Source: JAIBAI01 sp044238875 (GTDB taxonomy: Bacteria; Bacteroidota; Bacteroidia; M30B66). From it: a stretch of 19,903 bases of DNA. Under the pieces are notes generated by a model. That model saw nothing but the letters and a program-made list of their open reading frames with translations. It searched no databases and had not been told where the DNA came from. Where the stretch lies: positions 1-19,903 of the forward strand of contig JBIICM010000028.1 in NCBI GenBank assembly GCA_044238875.1, in the 5' to 3' direction. The translations under genes and the position numbers were made by a program. Numbering within the stretch: the first letter of the stretch is position 1; every line of letters begins with the position of its first letter. This document shows, in pieces, positions 1-8,242 of the stretch.

Positions 1-113
1 GGGTCTCTTCCGGCTACATCCAGCCTGAACCCGGCAATATCGGCAAACAGTCTGGCCAGATGAGCGGCGAGGTTACCCGTGCCGGCCAGCAGTATTTCAT
101 CCGGTTGCTTCAT
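1..113 (-). CDS. Rossmann-fold / DUF2520-type oxidoreductase, N-terminal part only
   Basis: Only the first 37 codons lie in the window; the gene runs off the left edge. The product starts MKQPDEILLAGTGNLAAHLA, with a glycine-rich nucleotide-binding turn (GTGN, residues 11-14) followed by a helix. This resembles the start of the Rossmann-like, DUF2520-containing proteins related to F420-dependent NADP reductases that are widespread in Bacteroidota, where the start usually reads like GSGNVATHLA. The start codon lies inside the end of ccmF (17-base overlap), so it is probably translated as the last visible gene of the ccm operon. The substrate is unknown. The family call rests on one short motif and could change once the rest of the gene is seen. 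Confidence 0.6.
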   Translation of the reverse strand, partial: MKQPDEILLAGTGNLAAHLARLFADIAGFRLDVAGRD

Positions 114-2709
114 TTTTCCTGCCTTTTTTACGGATTCGCTGATAAACAGCCATCGCGGTACCGATAGCCATCAGGATACAGCCTGTCCACAAAATATTGA
201 TGCCCGGAAAAATGATCGCTTTCATCACTATAAAATCCTCCAGTGTCTTTTTTCTGGCTTTGACCCTTATGTGGAATATTTCATTCAGCGGATCAATTTT
301 TTCAAAACTCAGGTTCAATCCGGCATGTTCCAGCAGGGTATCTTCCGGCTGAATCATACCATTGCGCACCACAAACTTCGGATAGACCGTTTCTGTATGT
401 CCGTGATGGCTTACCTCAATTTTTGCAGCAGCCCTGATTTCACTGTTGCGCGCATTTACATCAGCCGGCAAGGCGTCTTTAATGATTCCGATCAGCCTCA
501 AACTGTAACCCTGAGCAGAAACCGTATCACCGATTTTCAGCTTGTATAAAACCGGTTCATTCCATTGATCGGCTTCTTCATTTTTTGATACGGAGGTAAC
601 GTGCGTGAAAATATCTTTATGCAAATAGTGACGCGTGTCGGGTTCGGTAACATTACCCATACGCGGGTTGGTCTGAATCAGCGGAGAGAGTGTGAATAGC
701 TTTTGATGTTTACCGTCGGAAGATGGTTTCAGGTAATCAACATTGTAATAAATATTGATACCACGGGCAGAGTCGCCTCTGTAGGTGACAAGGTACTCTC
801 CCATCCTAACGGTATCGTTTTTAAACAGCAAAATGTTTTCTTCATTTGGTAATTCTTTCCCCAAATCATAGTTACTCATGTTGCGGGAAATGAATTCTTT
901 TTTGCCGGAAGAGATCAGTGCGCCTGCGAGTATGAGGCCAAAACCGATATGCGCTACCGAGGGCCCTGATTTTTTAAATCCGGCAGTTGCCACCAGCAAC
1001 ATATAATCAAGGTTGGCCGTAACGGCAAAAATGGCGGTAAATAACAAAACAATCAGTAAAGGCTGCTGAAGGCTTACCAGCCAGGCGGTGAGTGCTGTAA
1101 GCAGCAGGGCGGCAATCAACGGACGGATTATTTTCAGCAGCAGCTCTTGAGGGGGAGTAGCACGGTATCTGAGAAACTGGCCCACACCAACCAGCAGGGC
1201 TATGATGATCGCAAAAGGTATTTGCCAGCTATTATAGTGTTTTATGGGATCATCCTGCAGCCCCATCTTCGCATCTGCGAGCTTCTTAAAAATATCGGCA
1301 GGCAATTTTTGGTTCAGCCATGAAAAGAACCCGGAAATTTCTCCCGAGACAAACTTATTAATAACCGGGGTTGAGGTGCTGAAGGTAATTTGAAATGCGG
1401 AGATCAGCAACACCAGCGCCCCTACAAACATCCAGAATTCTCTTGAGCTCAACTTGTCATCGGCATTGTCTTTTTTAAAAATAAGCCCAACCTTTCTAAA
1501 GGCCATAAACAGGGCCGAAACCAAAAAAGCCGCCGCAATCAGCTTGAATACACCGCCTGAAAGGCCTGCAAAAATAATCAGCATGCTCAGTACGAAGTAA
1601 ATCCAGCCTTTATAACCTCCTGAGAAAACCAGTATAGAAGGCAACCATAAAAACACAAGCAGGTATATGAGCAGTTGTCCGCTCATACCCAGATCGGTAA
1701 ATGCATGAACGGATGTTTCACCAAGGATCCCGCTTCTTGTAAGAAAAGTTGAGTACAGCAGCAGAATGAAACTGATAAAAACCAGCACAATTGCTGCAAG
1801 TGGAGACTGTTTGCGGGCTTTGGTGAGCAGCATCAGATGTCCGCCCGCTACAAGCGTTATCCAGGGTACAAGGGAGGCGTTTTCAACCGGATCCCAGGCC
1901 CAGAACCCCCCGAAACTCAATGCTTCATAAGCCCATGCGCCTCCCATCAGAATGCCGGTGCCCAAAATGCAAATGGCAAAGAATATCCAGGCAAGTGAGG
2001 GGTTGATCCATTCCATGTACTTTTTTCTCCAGAGGGCGGCCATGGCGTATGCAAAAGGGAACAATCCGGCGGCAAAACCAAGGAATAAGGTGGGTGGATG
2101 TATGGTCATCCAGTAATTCTGAAGCAAGGGATTCAGCCCCCTTCCATCCAGATTTTTCAAATAATCAGCCTTCTGCACAAAGGGAAGGTTCATAAAATCA
2201 GGGTGTTCACGCAACAGAATAAAGGGGTCACTGCCTATTTTCAATTCACCGATGTAAACGCCCAGTAACATTGAGCACAGAAATACCTGCACCAGACTTA
2301 CAATGGCCATGGTACTGTACTCCCAGTCTTTCGCGGTTCGCATAAGAATATGTCCGAGCAACATGTTCCAGAAGGCCCAAAGGAGAAAACTACCTTCCTG
2401 CCCTTCCCAGAAACAGCTGAGGATATACTGCATGGGCATTGAGCGGTTGCTGTGCTCCCAAACATATCGGTATTCAAAGTAATGGCTGAACAGCATTACG
2501 AATAGGGTCAAAATAATGAGGATAACCCCCGCTGAATGCACGTTGTAACCTGTGCGAGCGAGCCGCTGCCAGGCTGGGGCTTCATCAGAGCGACGTTCTG
2601 CAAACCAATAGGAAACTGCAGCCAGCAGCGCTCCGCAAAAACTCAGCAGTACTGAAAACCTGCCCAGATAACCCCAGCCGGTATGCTCTCCTATGTAGGC
2701 TATTTCCAT
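97..2709 (-). CDS. ccmF: Cytochrome c maturation protein CcmF (haem lyase subunit)
   Basis: This 870-residue polytopic membrane protein belongs to the CcmF/CcsA haem-handling family. It carries the tryptophan-rich WWD motif (FGGFWAWDPVENASLVPW, residues about 266-283) and the conserved TRSGILGETSVHAF segment (about 324-337). CcmF takes haem from CcmE and helps attach it to the CxxCH cysteines of apocytochrome c on the outer face of the cytoplasmic membrane. A large soluble region after about residue 590 is followed by a last membrane helix near the C terminus. The start lies 6 bases after the ccmE stop, so the two are cotranscribed. Its end overlaps the next gene by 17 bases. No CcmH/CcmI-type gene is visible, so apocytochrome reduction must be encoded elsewhere or done differently. 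The family call is certain. Confidence 0.96.
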   Translation of the reverse strand: MEIAYIGEHTGWGYLGRFSVLLSFCGALLAAVSYWFAERRSDEAPAWQRLARTGYNVHSAGVILIILTLFVMLFSHYFEYRYVWEHSNRSMPMQYILSCFWEGQEGSFLLWAFWNMLLGHILMRTAKDWEYSTMAIVSLVQVFLCSMLLGVYIGELKIGSDPFILLREHPDFMNLPFVQKADYLKNLDGRGLNPLLQNYWMTIHPPTLFLGFAAGLFPFAYAMAALWRKKYMEWINPSLAWIFFAICILGTGILMGGAWAYEALSFGGFWAWDPVENASLVPWITLVAGGHLMLLTKARKQSPLAAIVLVFISFILLLYSTFLTRSGILGETSVHAFTDLGMSGQLLIYLLVFLWLPSILVFSGGYKGWIYFVLSMLIIFAGLSGGVFKLIAAAFLVSALFMAFRKVGLIFKKDNADDKLSSREFWMFVGALVLLISAFQITFSTSTPVINKFVSGEISGFFSWLNQKLPADIFKKLADAKMGLQDDPIKHYNSWQIPFAIIIALLVGVGQFLRYRATPPQELLLKIIRPLIAALLLTALTAWLVSLQQPLLIVLLFTAIFAVTANLDYMLLVATAGFKKSGPSVAHIGFGLILAGALISSGKKEFISRNMSNYDLGKELPNEENILLFKNDTVRMGEYLVTYRGDSARGINIYYNVDYLKPSSDGKHQKLFTLSPLIQTNPRMGNVTEPDTRHYLHKDIFTHVTSVSKNEEADQWNEPVLYKLKIGDTVSAQGYSLRLIGIIKDALPADVNARNSEIRAAAKIEVSHHGHTETVYPKFVVRNGMIQPEDTLLEHAGLNLSFEKIDPLNEIFHIRVKARKKTLEDFIVMKAIIFPGINILWTGCILMAIGTAMAVYQRIRKKGRKNEATG

Positions 2710-2715
2710 GATAAT

Positions 2716-3126
2716 TTATGATGCTTCTGCGGCTTTGAATTCTTTGAGCCCCTCGCTGCCGTCATTGTATTTACTCGGACATTTCATCAGGATTTCATCG
2801 GCCTGAAAGGCCGTACCCTGCATTTTCCCCTTGATAACCACCTGTTCTGATCTTTCGAAGTCCTGGGGTTTATTGCCATTAAAAATCACCTGTTTTTCAA
2901 TCCCTTTCCTGTCGGTAAGGTAAAACCTGAAAAGGTTGGCGTTTTGCTGCGGGTTGTAATCAAGCGGTTTTCCTTTGCTAAGCGTGCCCACAACCTGAAA
3001 CTTTCTGTCAGGACTATCTGCAGCTTCATCAAATGTGGCATAAGTTGATGAATCGGCAAAGGTGCTTAAAATAACGCCAATTGAAACTGCGATCAGAATG
3101 ATGACTACGATATAGGATTTTTTCAT
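2716..3126 (-). CDS. ccmE: Haem chaperone CcmE, variant with Cys-x3-Tyr haem site
   Basis: This 136-residue protein has one N-terminal membrane anchor (about residues 5-24) and a periplasmic OB-fold domain (about 28-115). CcmE carries haem from CcmC to CcmF. In the proteobacterial form haem is bound covalently to a His in an HxxxY motif. Here the equivalent site reads CPSKY, Cys116 to Tyr120, in ILMKCPSKYND. Cys-x3-Tyr forms are known from some archaea and sulphate reducers. The conserved KPQDFERSE stretch (about 86-94) fits Bacteroidota CcmE. The start overlaps the ccmD stop by 4 bases (ATGA), so translation is coupled. The length is normal for the family. The family call is firm; the haem-binding role of Cys116 is inferred from alignment by eye. 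Confidence 0.93.
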   Translation of the reverse strand: MKKSYIVVIILIAVSIGVILSTFADSSTYATFDEAADSPDRKFQVVGTLSKGKPLDYNPQQNANLFRFYLTDRKGIEKQVIFNGNKPQDFERSEQVVIKGKMQGTAFQADEILMKCPSKYNDGSEGLKEFKAAEAS

Positions 3127-3338
3127 AACTCCGGGTTTTGTTTCTTCTCCAGTTGTCTGATTTTTTTCTCAAGACTGATCAGGTAAGCGATAATTCCCAA
3201 AAAAACTACAGCGACAACAGCTACAACCACGTATATTTTACCGTTGCTCCTAAATACGTCAGCCATCTCGGCCTGCTGTGCCTGCAGTGCTGCAGGTAAT
3301 AACAACGATAAGAAGAGTATGGTTTTCTTATTGCACAT
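3123..3338 (-). CDS. ccmD: Small CcmD-family membrane protein
   Basis: This is a 71-residue protein with a predicted N-terminal signal peptide (about residues 1-20, ending LQAQ), a short extracytoplasmic stretch EMADVFRSNGKIYVV, one membrane helix (about 36-54) and a charged C-terminal tail with heptad-like KKIRQLEKK. This pattern is typical of the short CcmD-like proteins encoded between ccmC and ccmE in Bacteroidota. In proteobacteria CcmD holds CcmC, CcmE and the CcmAB exporter together and helps release haem-loaded CcmE. The gene is packed between ccmC (1 base away) and ccmE (4-base overlap). Sequence alone gives weak family support; position and topology carry the assignment. Confidence 0.82.
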   Translation of the reverse strand: MCNKKTILFLSLLLPAALQAQQAEMADVFRSNGKIYVVVAVVAVVFLGIIAYLISLEKKIRQLEKKQNPEL

Positions 3339-3339
3339 T

Positions 3340-4056
3340 TTATTGATTTTTTTGAATAACTGATTCCTCAGACAACATCCGGTAATCTATTTTACCAAGC
3401 CTGATACGTAAAGATGCCAGCCATACACCCATCAGCATCCAGCCTAATACGGCAGGATAAAAAACAAGTCGCATGTTGCTGTCAAGGTCATAGGTGCTGA
3501 AAGCCGGATTGCCACCATTTCCGGGATGCAGGCTGTCAACAGCGTTTAAGCGCGGATAAACCATGAGAAACACCAGCATCAGCACGTAGGCAAAAATGTT
3601 ATATACAGCAGATATTCTGGCTCTTTTTTGCTCCTCCTCCATTGAATTCCTTAAAACAAGATACGCCATATAGATGAGCACTGAAATGGCCGCTCCGTTG
3701 AGCTTTGGGTCATTGACCCACCAGGTGCCCCAGGTGAACTTTGCCCAGATGCTGCCGGTGGCAATACCAAGCAATCCGAAAAAGAGACCTGTGAAAGCAA
3801 AGGAGGCGGCAGGCAGGTCGTTGCCGTATCGCGGTGCTGCCAGGTATCGAATGCTGTAAACTACCGAAACGGTTAACAAACCCATCATACCGAACCACAT
3901 GGTAACATGAAAATAGAGATTACGAATGGTTTCGTTCAATACAAAGAGGGCTGGCACCTTACCCAGAAAACCCATTATTAATGTGTAAAGAATAAGCCCG
4001 ACAGCGAGTATTTTCCACCAGTGGCGAAGCAGATTGCCGGAAGGTTTTTTTATCAT
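3340..4056 (-). CDS. ccmC: Cytochrome c maturation protein CcmC (haem delivery, CcsA family)
   Basis: This 238-residue protein has about six membrane helices. The WWD motif WAKFTWGTWWVNDPKLN (about residues 104-120) is clear. His50, in NLYFHVTMW, and His177, in SLHPGNGG, sit where CcmC has its two haem ligands. CcmC places haem on CcmE at the outer face of the membrane. It is the first gene of the operon, and a -7 box lies just upstream (4082-4089). In many Bacteroidota ccmB precedes ccmC; here that place is taken by a promoter, a tandem repeat and a broken unrelated gene. No ccmA or ccmB is visible in the window. The family call is firm. Confidence 0.93.
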   Translation of the reverse strand: MIKKPSGNLLRHWWKILAVGLILYTLIMGFLGKVPALFVLNETIRNLYFHVTMWFGMMGLLTVSVVYSIRYLAAPRYGNDLPAASFAFTGLFFGLLGIATGSIWAKFTWGTWWVNDPKLNGAAISVLIYMAYLVLRNSMEEEQKRARISAVYNIFAYVLMLVFLMVYPRLNAVDSLHPGNGGNPAFSTYDLDSNMRLVFYPAVLGWMLMGVWLASLRIRLGKIDYRMLSEESVIQKNQ

Positions 4057-4081
4057 GGTAAGCCGGTTAGCACCGGTGCGG

Positions 4082-4089
4082 CAAAGTTA
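4082..4089 (-). promoter_or_regulatory. -7 promoter box of the ccm operon
   Basis: The minus strand reads TAACTTTG here, an exact match to the Bacteroidota -7 consensus TAnnTTTG, 25 bases ahead of the ccmC start. I see no good TTG at the -33 position. A short inverted repeat, CCGGT/ACCGG with a 4-base loop (4063-4076), lies in the resulting leader. This suggests that the operon is transcribed from ccmC and not from a gene further upstream. Confidence 0.45.
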
Positions 4090-4140
4090 ATGAATGCGGC
4101 GAAGTACTGACAGGTTCTTTACCTGAAACATTAAATCGAA

Positions 4141-4202
4141 AAAAATATTGATAAATTTCGGACGTAACCGAAAAATATATAGATAAATTCAGGACGTAAC
4201 CG
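4141..4202. repeat. Imperfect tandem repeat, 30 + 32 bp
   Basis: Two abutting copies lie at 4141-4170 and 4171-4202. Both start AAAAATAT and end GGACGTAACCG. They differ by a 2-base indel and three substitutions. The second copy ends exactly where recognisable DUF4143-family coding sequence begins. Each copy can be read as DKFRT-stop-P in the frame of that gene, so the repeat may be a duplicated scrap of the broken gene or a junction left by a deletion. TTTCGG/CCGAAA can form a small hairpin across the join of the copies. Confidence 0.8.
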
Positions 4203-4610
4203 ATGAAACTTCTTGCATTCCAGATCGGGCAACAGGTATCGTACCATGAGCTGTCGCTTGCTGCTGGATTGGATGTTTCTACGGTTGAGCGGTACATAGA
4301 TATGCTGGAAAAAGCCTTTGTTGTTTTTCGTTTACCCTGTTTTCAGCTTAATAAAAAAAATGAATTGAAAAAATCGCGTAAGATTTACTTTACCGATAAT
4401 GGTATTCGCAATGCAATTATTAACCAATGGGGCGAGATCGAGTTGCGTTCAGATGCCGGGGCACTTTGGGAGAACTGGATTATGAGTGAGCGACATAAAC
4501 TGATCCGCAACGAACAGGCGAAAACGGAAATGTATTTCTGGCGTACCATTGCTCAACAGGAAGTTGATTTGGTGGAGGTGAAAGACAAAAACTTGCCCTT
4601 TAGCGTATCT
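4203..4610 (+). pseudogene. Remnant of a DUF4143-type AAA ATPase gene (C-terminal part only)
   Basis: The reading from 4203 gives about 135 residues matching the C-terminal part of the ATP-binding proteins with a DUF4143 domain that are common in Bacteroidota. Recognisable pieces are LLAFQIGQQVSYHEL, VERYIDMLEKAFVVFRL, IYFTDNGIRNAIINQ, GALWENWIMSERHKL and YFWRTIAQQEVDLVE. Family members have an N-terminal AAA domain with a P-loop (about 200 residues), absent here, and continue past the QQEVDLVE segment with a conserved FEFKW stretch, also absent. The readable frame drifts into unrelated residues after about 4600 and stops at 4685, inside copA. An in-frame TAA sits just ahead of the ATG. Both ends are missing, so I call it a decayed gene. 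Its former role is unknown. Confidence 0.85.
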
Positions 4611-4626
4611 GAAAAATGCGAACTTT

Positions 4627-7050
4627 GTGAGCATTGTGAACACAAGCGATGGCAGTCAAAAAATTTCTGTACAAATACCCCTTGAAGGTGTTGACAGTGC
4701 GCATTGTGCCCTGATCATTGATGAAGCGCTCGGACGACTGGAAGGCGTAGTTGCTCATCGTGTAGAGCTGAACAACAAAAGAGCCGTTGTCGAGCTGACA
4801 GAAACCGACCGCCTGGGACCCGCTGTAAACCTCATCAGATCGCTGGGTTACCAGGTGCCTGCCCTGAAAGCCAACTGGCCGGTGCTCAAAATGAGCTGCG
4901 CCGGCTGCGCCAATACAGTTGAAAAGATGGTCAGTCTCCAAGCCGGCGTTGTAAGTGATTCAGTGAATTACGCCTCAGCTATGCTTCAGGTAGAGTATCT
5001 GCCTGATGTGATCAGTGATGTTGAGATTAAAAAGGCTGTCAGGCTGATCGGTTACGATCTTGATATTTCAGCTGAGCATCAGCGCACAGACCATCACAAT
5101 GCATATCTGAATGCATTGAAAAGAAAAGCTTTCGCGGCAAGTATCCTCAGTTTGCCGGTGGTTATATTGGGTATGTTCTTCATGCATTTGCCTTATGCCA
5201 ATGAAATTATGTGCGTGCTTTCTGCTCCTGTGGTTTTTGTATCCGGAAGAACATTCTTCATCAATGCCTGGAAGAAACTTCTGCACCGGACAGCCAATAT
5301 GGATACACTGGTAGCCATAAGCACTTTGGTGGCCTTTGTTTTCAGTTTGTTTAACCTGATTTTTCCGCACCTATTTATGGGCGGTGAAACACATGCACCG
5401 GTTTATTTTGAAGCTGCTGCGGTGGTGATCACCTTTATTTTAGTTGGCAAGGTGCTGGAGGAGCAGGCAAAAGGGAGTGCTTCGGCAGCGATCAGACAAC
5501 TGATGCAGCTGCAACCATCACAGGTATTACGTCTGGATGCCTCAGGAAAATTTACCCCGGCCGCTTTGGGTGATGTGCAGCCGGGTGATCTGCTGATGGT
5601 GCGCCCCGGAGAAAAAGTTCCGGTTGACGGGGTTACAGAGGTCGGCCCTGGATGGATGGATGAAAGCTTGATGAGCGGAGAACCTTTGCCTGTATTGAAA
5701 AATTCAGGCAATCAGGTGTACGCAGGTACCATTTTACAGCAGGGCAATCTGCAATTCAGCGCCACAAAGGTAGGATCGTCAACACTGCTTGCCCGTATCA
5801 TCAGGATGGTTCAGGATGCCCAGGGCAGCAAGGCTCCAGCTCAGCAACTGACTGATAAAATCGCCGGCGTATTCGTTCCTGTGGTTACAGTTATTGCATT
5901 AGTGGCTCTTCTGGCATGGGGGTTAACCGGAGGAAAAGAGGGCTGGGTGCAGGGCATACAGGCATTTGTTACGGTGCTGATCATTGCGTGTCCGTGTGCT
6001 TTGGGACTTGCCACACCCACAGCCGTGATGGTTGGTATTGGAAAAGGGGCTTCACTTGGCATGCTGGTCAGAGATGCTGAAAGTCTGGAAAGAATCAGTA
6101 AAATGAATGTACTGGTGCTCGACAAAACAGGTACAATTACCGGAGGCAAGCCGGAGCTCACTGAAATTTACTGGAACGGTGATGATCGTTCAAGCCTGCC
6201 AGTGCTTGCAGGGCTTGTAAGGTTATCAGCTCACCCGCTCTCAGCAGCCATTACAAAGCACCTGAACGATGTTGAACCTGTTTTAGCGGAAAAGTTTGAG
6301 GAAGTGGCCGGCAAGGGCCTCAAAGCAGTAATTAATGACGAGACTTTTGCAGTTGGCAACCATAGCTGGATGCTTGAAAATGGTATTGAAATATCCTCAG
6401 CATTAGAGCAAAGATCAATCTTGCTTGAGCAGGAAGGCCATAGCCTTGTTTGGTTTGGCGGCTCAGGAAAAGTATTGGCTCTTGCAGCCATGCGCGATCA
6501 GGTGAAGGCCGGATCAGTGGAAGCCATACGGCAACTGAAAGAAATGGGAATCCATGTTTGCATATTGAGCGGAGACAGGGAACAGGCGGTTCGTAAGGTG
6601 GCAGCAGAAACAGGCATCGAAGATTTTAGCTGGGGTCTGGGGCCGGAGGAGAAACTGAAAAAACTGGAATTATTTCAGCGTCAGGGCTTCGTGGTGGGCA
6701 TGGCCGGTGATGGCATCAACGATAGTGCCGCACTGGCCAGGGCAGATATTGGCATTGCGATGGGGCATGGTAGTGATGTAGCGATGGAAGCTGCCAGAAT
6801 CACCCTTATCACCTCTGACCTGCGAAAGATTCCACTTGCGATTAAACTCTCAAACCTTACCCGTAAGGTTATCCGGCAAAATCTTTTCTGGGCATTTGTT
6901 TACAACCTTGCGGCAATACCTATTGCAGCAGGCATACTGATCCCTGTAAACGGTTTTGTGCTCAATCCGATGCTCGCAGGCGCAGCCATGTCGCTTAGTT
7001 CACTGAGTGTTGTAAGCAACAGTTTACTGATGCGGTTCAGGCGGATGTAA
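4627..7050 (+). CDS. copA: Copper-translocating P1B-type ATPase
   Basis: This protein of about 807 residues exports Cu(I) from the cytosol at the expense of ATP. It has two N-terminal metal-binding-type domains: the first (about residues 12-78) is degenerate, with GVDSAHC at the metal loop, and the second (about 84-147) has an intact MSCAGC loop with Cys91 and Cys94. Then come the actuator loop with SGE (350-352), the membrane CPC (455-457) that marks Cu(I) transport, the phosphorylation site DKTGT (Asp499), the HP motif (536-537), GDGIND (694-699) and the C-terminal YN and SSLSVVSNS helices. No ATG is available at the 5' end. GTG at 4627 or, more likely, GTG at 4636 starts translation, because GAACTTTG at 4620-4627 resembles a -7 box. 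There is no csoR or copZ beside it. It may supply copper homeostasis or oxidase assembly. Confidence 0.95.
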   Translation: MSIVNTSDGSQKISVQIPLEGVDSAHCALIIDEALGRLEGVVAHRVELNNKRAVVELTETDRLGPAVNLIRSLGYQVPALKANWPVLKMSCAGCANTVEKMVSLQAGVVSDSVNYASAMLQVEYLPDVISDVEIKKAVRLIGYDLDISAEHQRTDHHNAYLNALKRKAFAASILSLPVVILGMFFMHLPYANEIMCVLSAPVVFVSGRTFFINAWKKLLHRTANMDTLVAISTLVAFVFSLFNLIFPHLFMGGETHAPVYFEAAAVVITFILVGKVLEEQAKGSASAAIRQLMQLQPSQVLRLDASGKFTPAALGDVQPGDLLMVRPGEKVPVDGVTEVGPGWMDESLMSGEPLPVLKNSGNQVYAGTILQQGNLQFSATKVGSSTLLARIIRMVQDAQGSKAPAQQLTDKIAGVFVPVVTVIALVALLAWGLTGGKEGWVQGIQAFVTVLIIACPCALGLATPTAVMVGIGKGASLGMLVRDAESLERISKMNVLVLDKTGTITGGKPELTEIYWNGDDRSSLPVLAGLVRLSAHPLSAAITKHLNDVEPVLAEKFEEVAGKGLKAVINDETFAVGNHSWMLENGIEISSALEQRSILLEQEGHSLVWFGGSGKVLALAAMRDQVKAGSVEAIRQLKEMGIHVCILSGDREQAVRKVAAETGIEDFSWGLGPEEKLKKLELFQRQGFVVGMAGDGINDSAALARADIGIAMGHGSDVAMEAARITLITSDLRKIPLAIKLSNLTRKVIRQNLFWAFVYNLAAIPIAAGILIPVNGFVLNPMLAGAAMSLSSLSVVSNSLLMRFRRM

Positions 7051-7068
7051 ATTATGTGGGCCTGACGA

Positions 7069-8208
7069 TCAGAGGGTTCCCCTGCGTTCCTGCTCCCGCT
7101 CAATGGCTTCAAAGAGCGCCTTGAAATTTCCTTTGCCAAATGCACGTGCTCCTCTGCGCTGAATGATCTCATAAAAGAGGGTAGGTCTGTCTTCAACCGG
7201 TCTGGTGAACAGCTGAAGCAGGTAACCTTCATCATCACGGTCAACAAGGATATTCAGACGGCGGATTTCATCCATATCTTCCTCGATATGTCCAACCCGG
7301 CTGAAAAGGTCGTCGTAATAAGTCCCGGGAACTTCCAGAAAATCTACCCCTCTGCGGCGCAACTCTGCAACAGTCTCAAGAATGTTATCGGTAGCCACTG
7401 CGATGTGTTGTACACCAGGGCCGTGGTAAAAATCAAGATACTCCTCTATCTGCGAGCGCTTCTTACCTTCAGCGGGTTCATTGATGGGGAATTTAATAAA
7501 TCCGTTGCCATTGGAAACCACCTTTGACATCAGGGCTGAATATTCAGTAGAAATATCCTGATCATCAAACGAAATGATTACTTTAAAACCAAGCACATCC
7601 TCGTAAAATTTAACCCAGGTATTCATCTCTCCCCAACCTACATTTCCCACGCAATGGTCAACAAAACGCAAACCAACAGGTTTGACCTCCGTCTTTGAAA
7701 CGGCAGTCTGAAAACCGGGCAGAAATGCGCCTTTGTAGTTTTTTCTTTCTACAAATGTATGGATGGTCTCTCCGTAGGTGTGGATGGATGCAACGCGCAC
7801 CTCACCATTAGAATCTTGTAAAACTTCAAGCGGAGAAGCCAGTCTGGCACCGCGTTTCAGGGTCTCATTCAACGACTTTTCAGCATCTTCAACCCATAAG
7901 GCCAGCACCTTTACGCCGTCTCCGTGTTTTTTTACATGCTCACTGATGGCTGAATCAGGAAAAAGTGAGGTGGTAAGTACAAGCCTGATTTTATCCTGCT
8001 GCAATACATAGGATGCCCTGTCCTTGACACCGGTTTCAGGACCGGCATAGGCGATCAGCTTATAACCCCAGGCATGCTGGTAATAATAGGCCGATTGCTT
8101 GGCATTGCCAACGTAAAATTCAATGTAGTCTGTTCCCAGAAGCGGCAGAAAATCAGTTGCGATTGCGGTTTCTGATGCAGTTTCTTTTAAGGTTGCTGTA
8201 TTTTCCAT
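7069..8208 (-). CDS. hppD: 4-hydroxyphenylpyruvate dioxygenase
   Basis: This 379-residue enzyme converts 4-hydroxyphenylpyruvate, O2 and Fe(II) to homogentisate and CO2, the second step of tyrosine breakdown. It has the two tandem VOC-type domains of the family. The iron ligands can be seen as His185 (RFVDHCVGNV), His268 (GPGVQHIAV) and Glu347 (TLFYEIIQR). The C-terminal segment RRGARAFGKGNFKALFEAIE is the usual closing helix of the active site. Length is normal for bacterial HPPD. The gene lies 34 bases after hmgA in the same direction and is probably cotranscribed. It converges on copA with only 18 bases between the stop codons. The call is firm. Confidence 0.97.
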   Translation of the reverse strand: MENTATLKETASETAIATDFLPLLGTDYIEFYVGNAKQSAYYYQHAWGYKLIAYAGPETGVKDRASYVLQQDKIRLVLTTSLFPDSAISEHVKKHGDGVKVLALWVEDAEKSLNETLKRGARLASPLEVLQDSNGEVRVASIHTYGETIHTFVERKNYKGAFLPGFQTAVSKTEVKPVGLRFVDHCVGNVGWGEMNTWVKFYEDVLGFKVIISFDDQDISTEYSALMSKVVSNGNGFIKFPINEPAEGKKRSQIEEYLDFYHGPGVQHIAVATDNILETVAELRRRGVDFLEVPGTYYDDLFSRVGHIEEDMDEIRRLNILVDRDDEGYLLQLFTRPVEDRPTLFYEIIQRRGARAFGKGNFKALFEAIEREQERRGTL

Positions 8209-8242
8209 TATTTGTTCTTGTAAAAAGGTTCAATTTGGTTGA

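Noticed and set aside
79..549. A 156-codon open frame on the plus strand opposite the end of ccmF
   Set aside because: Antisense to conserved ccmF coding sequence, no family pattern, no promoter box.
4141..4202. The repeat pair as the start of a CRISPR array
   Set aside because: The two copies abut without spacers, there are only two, and no cas gene is near.
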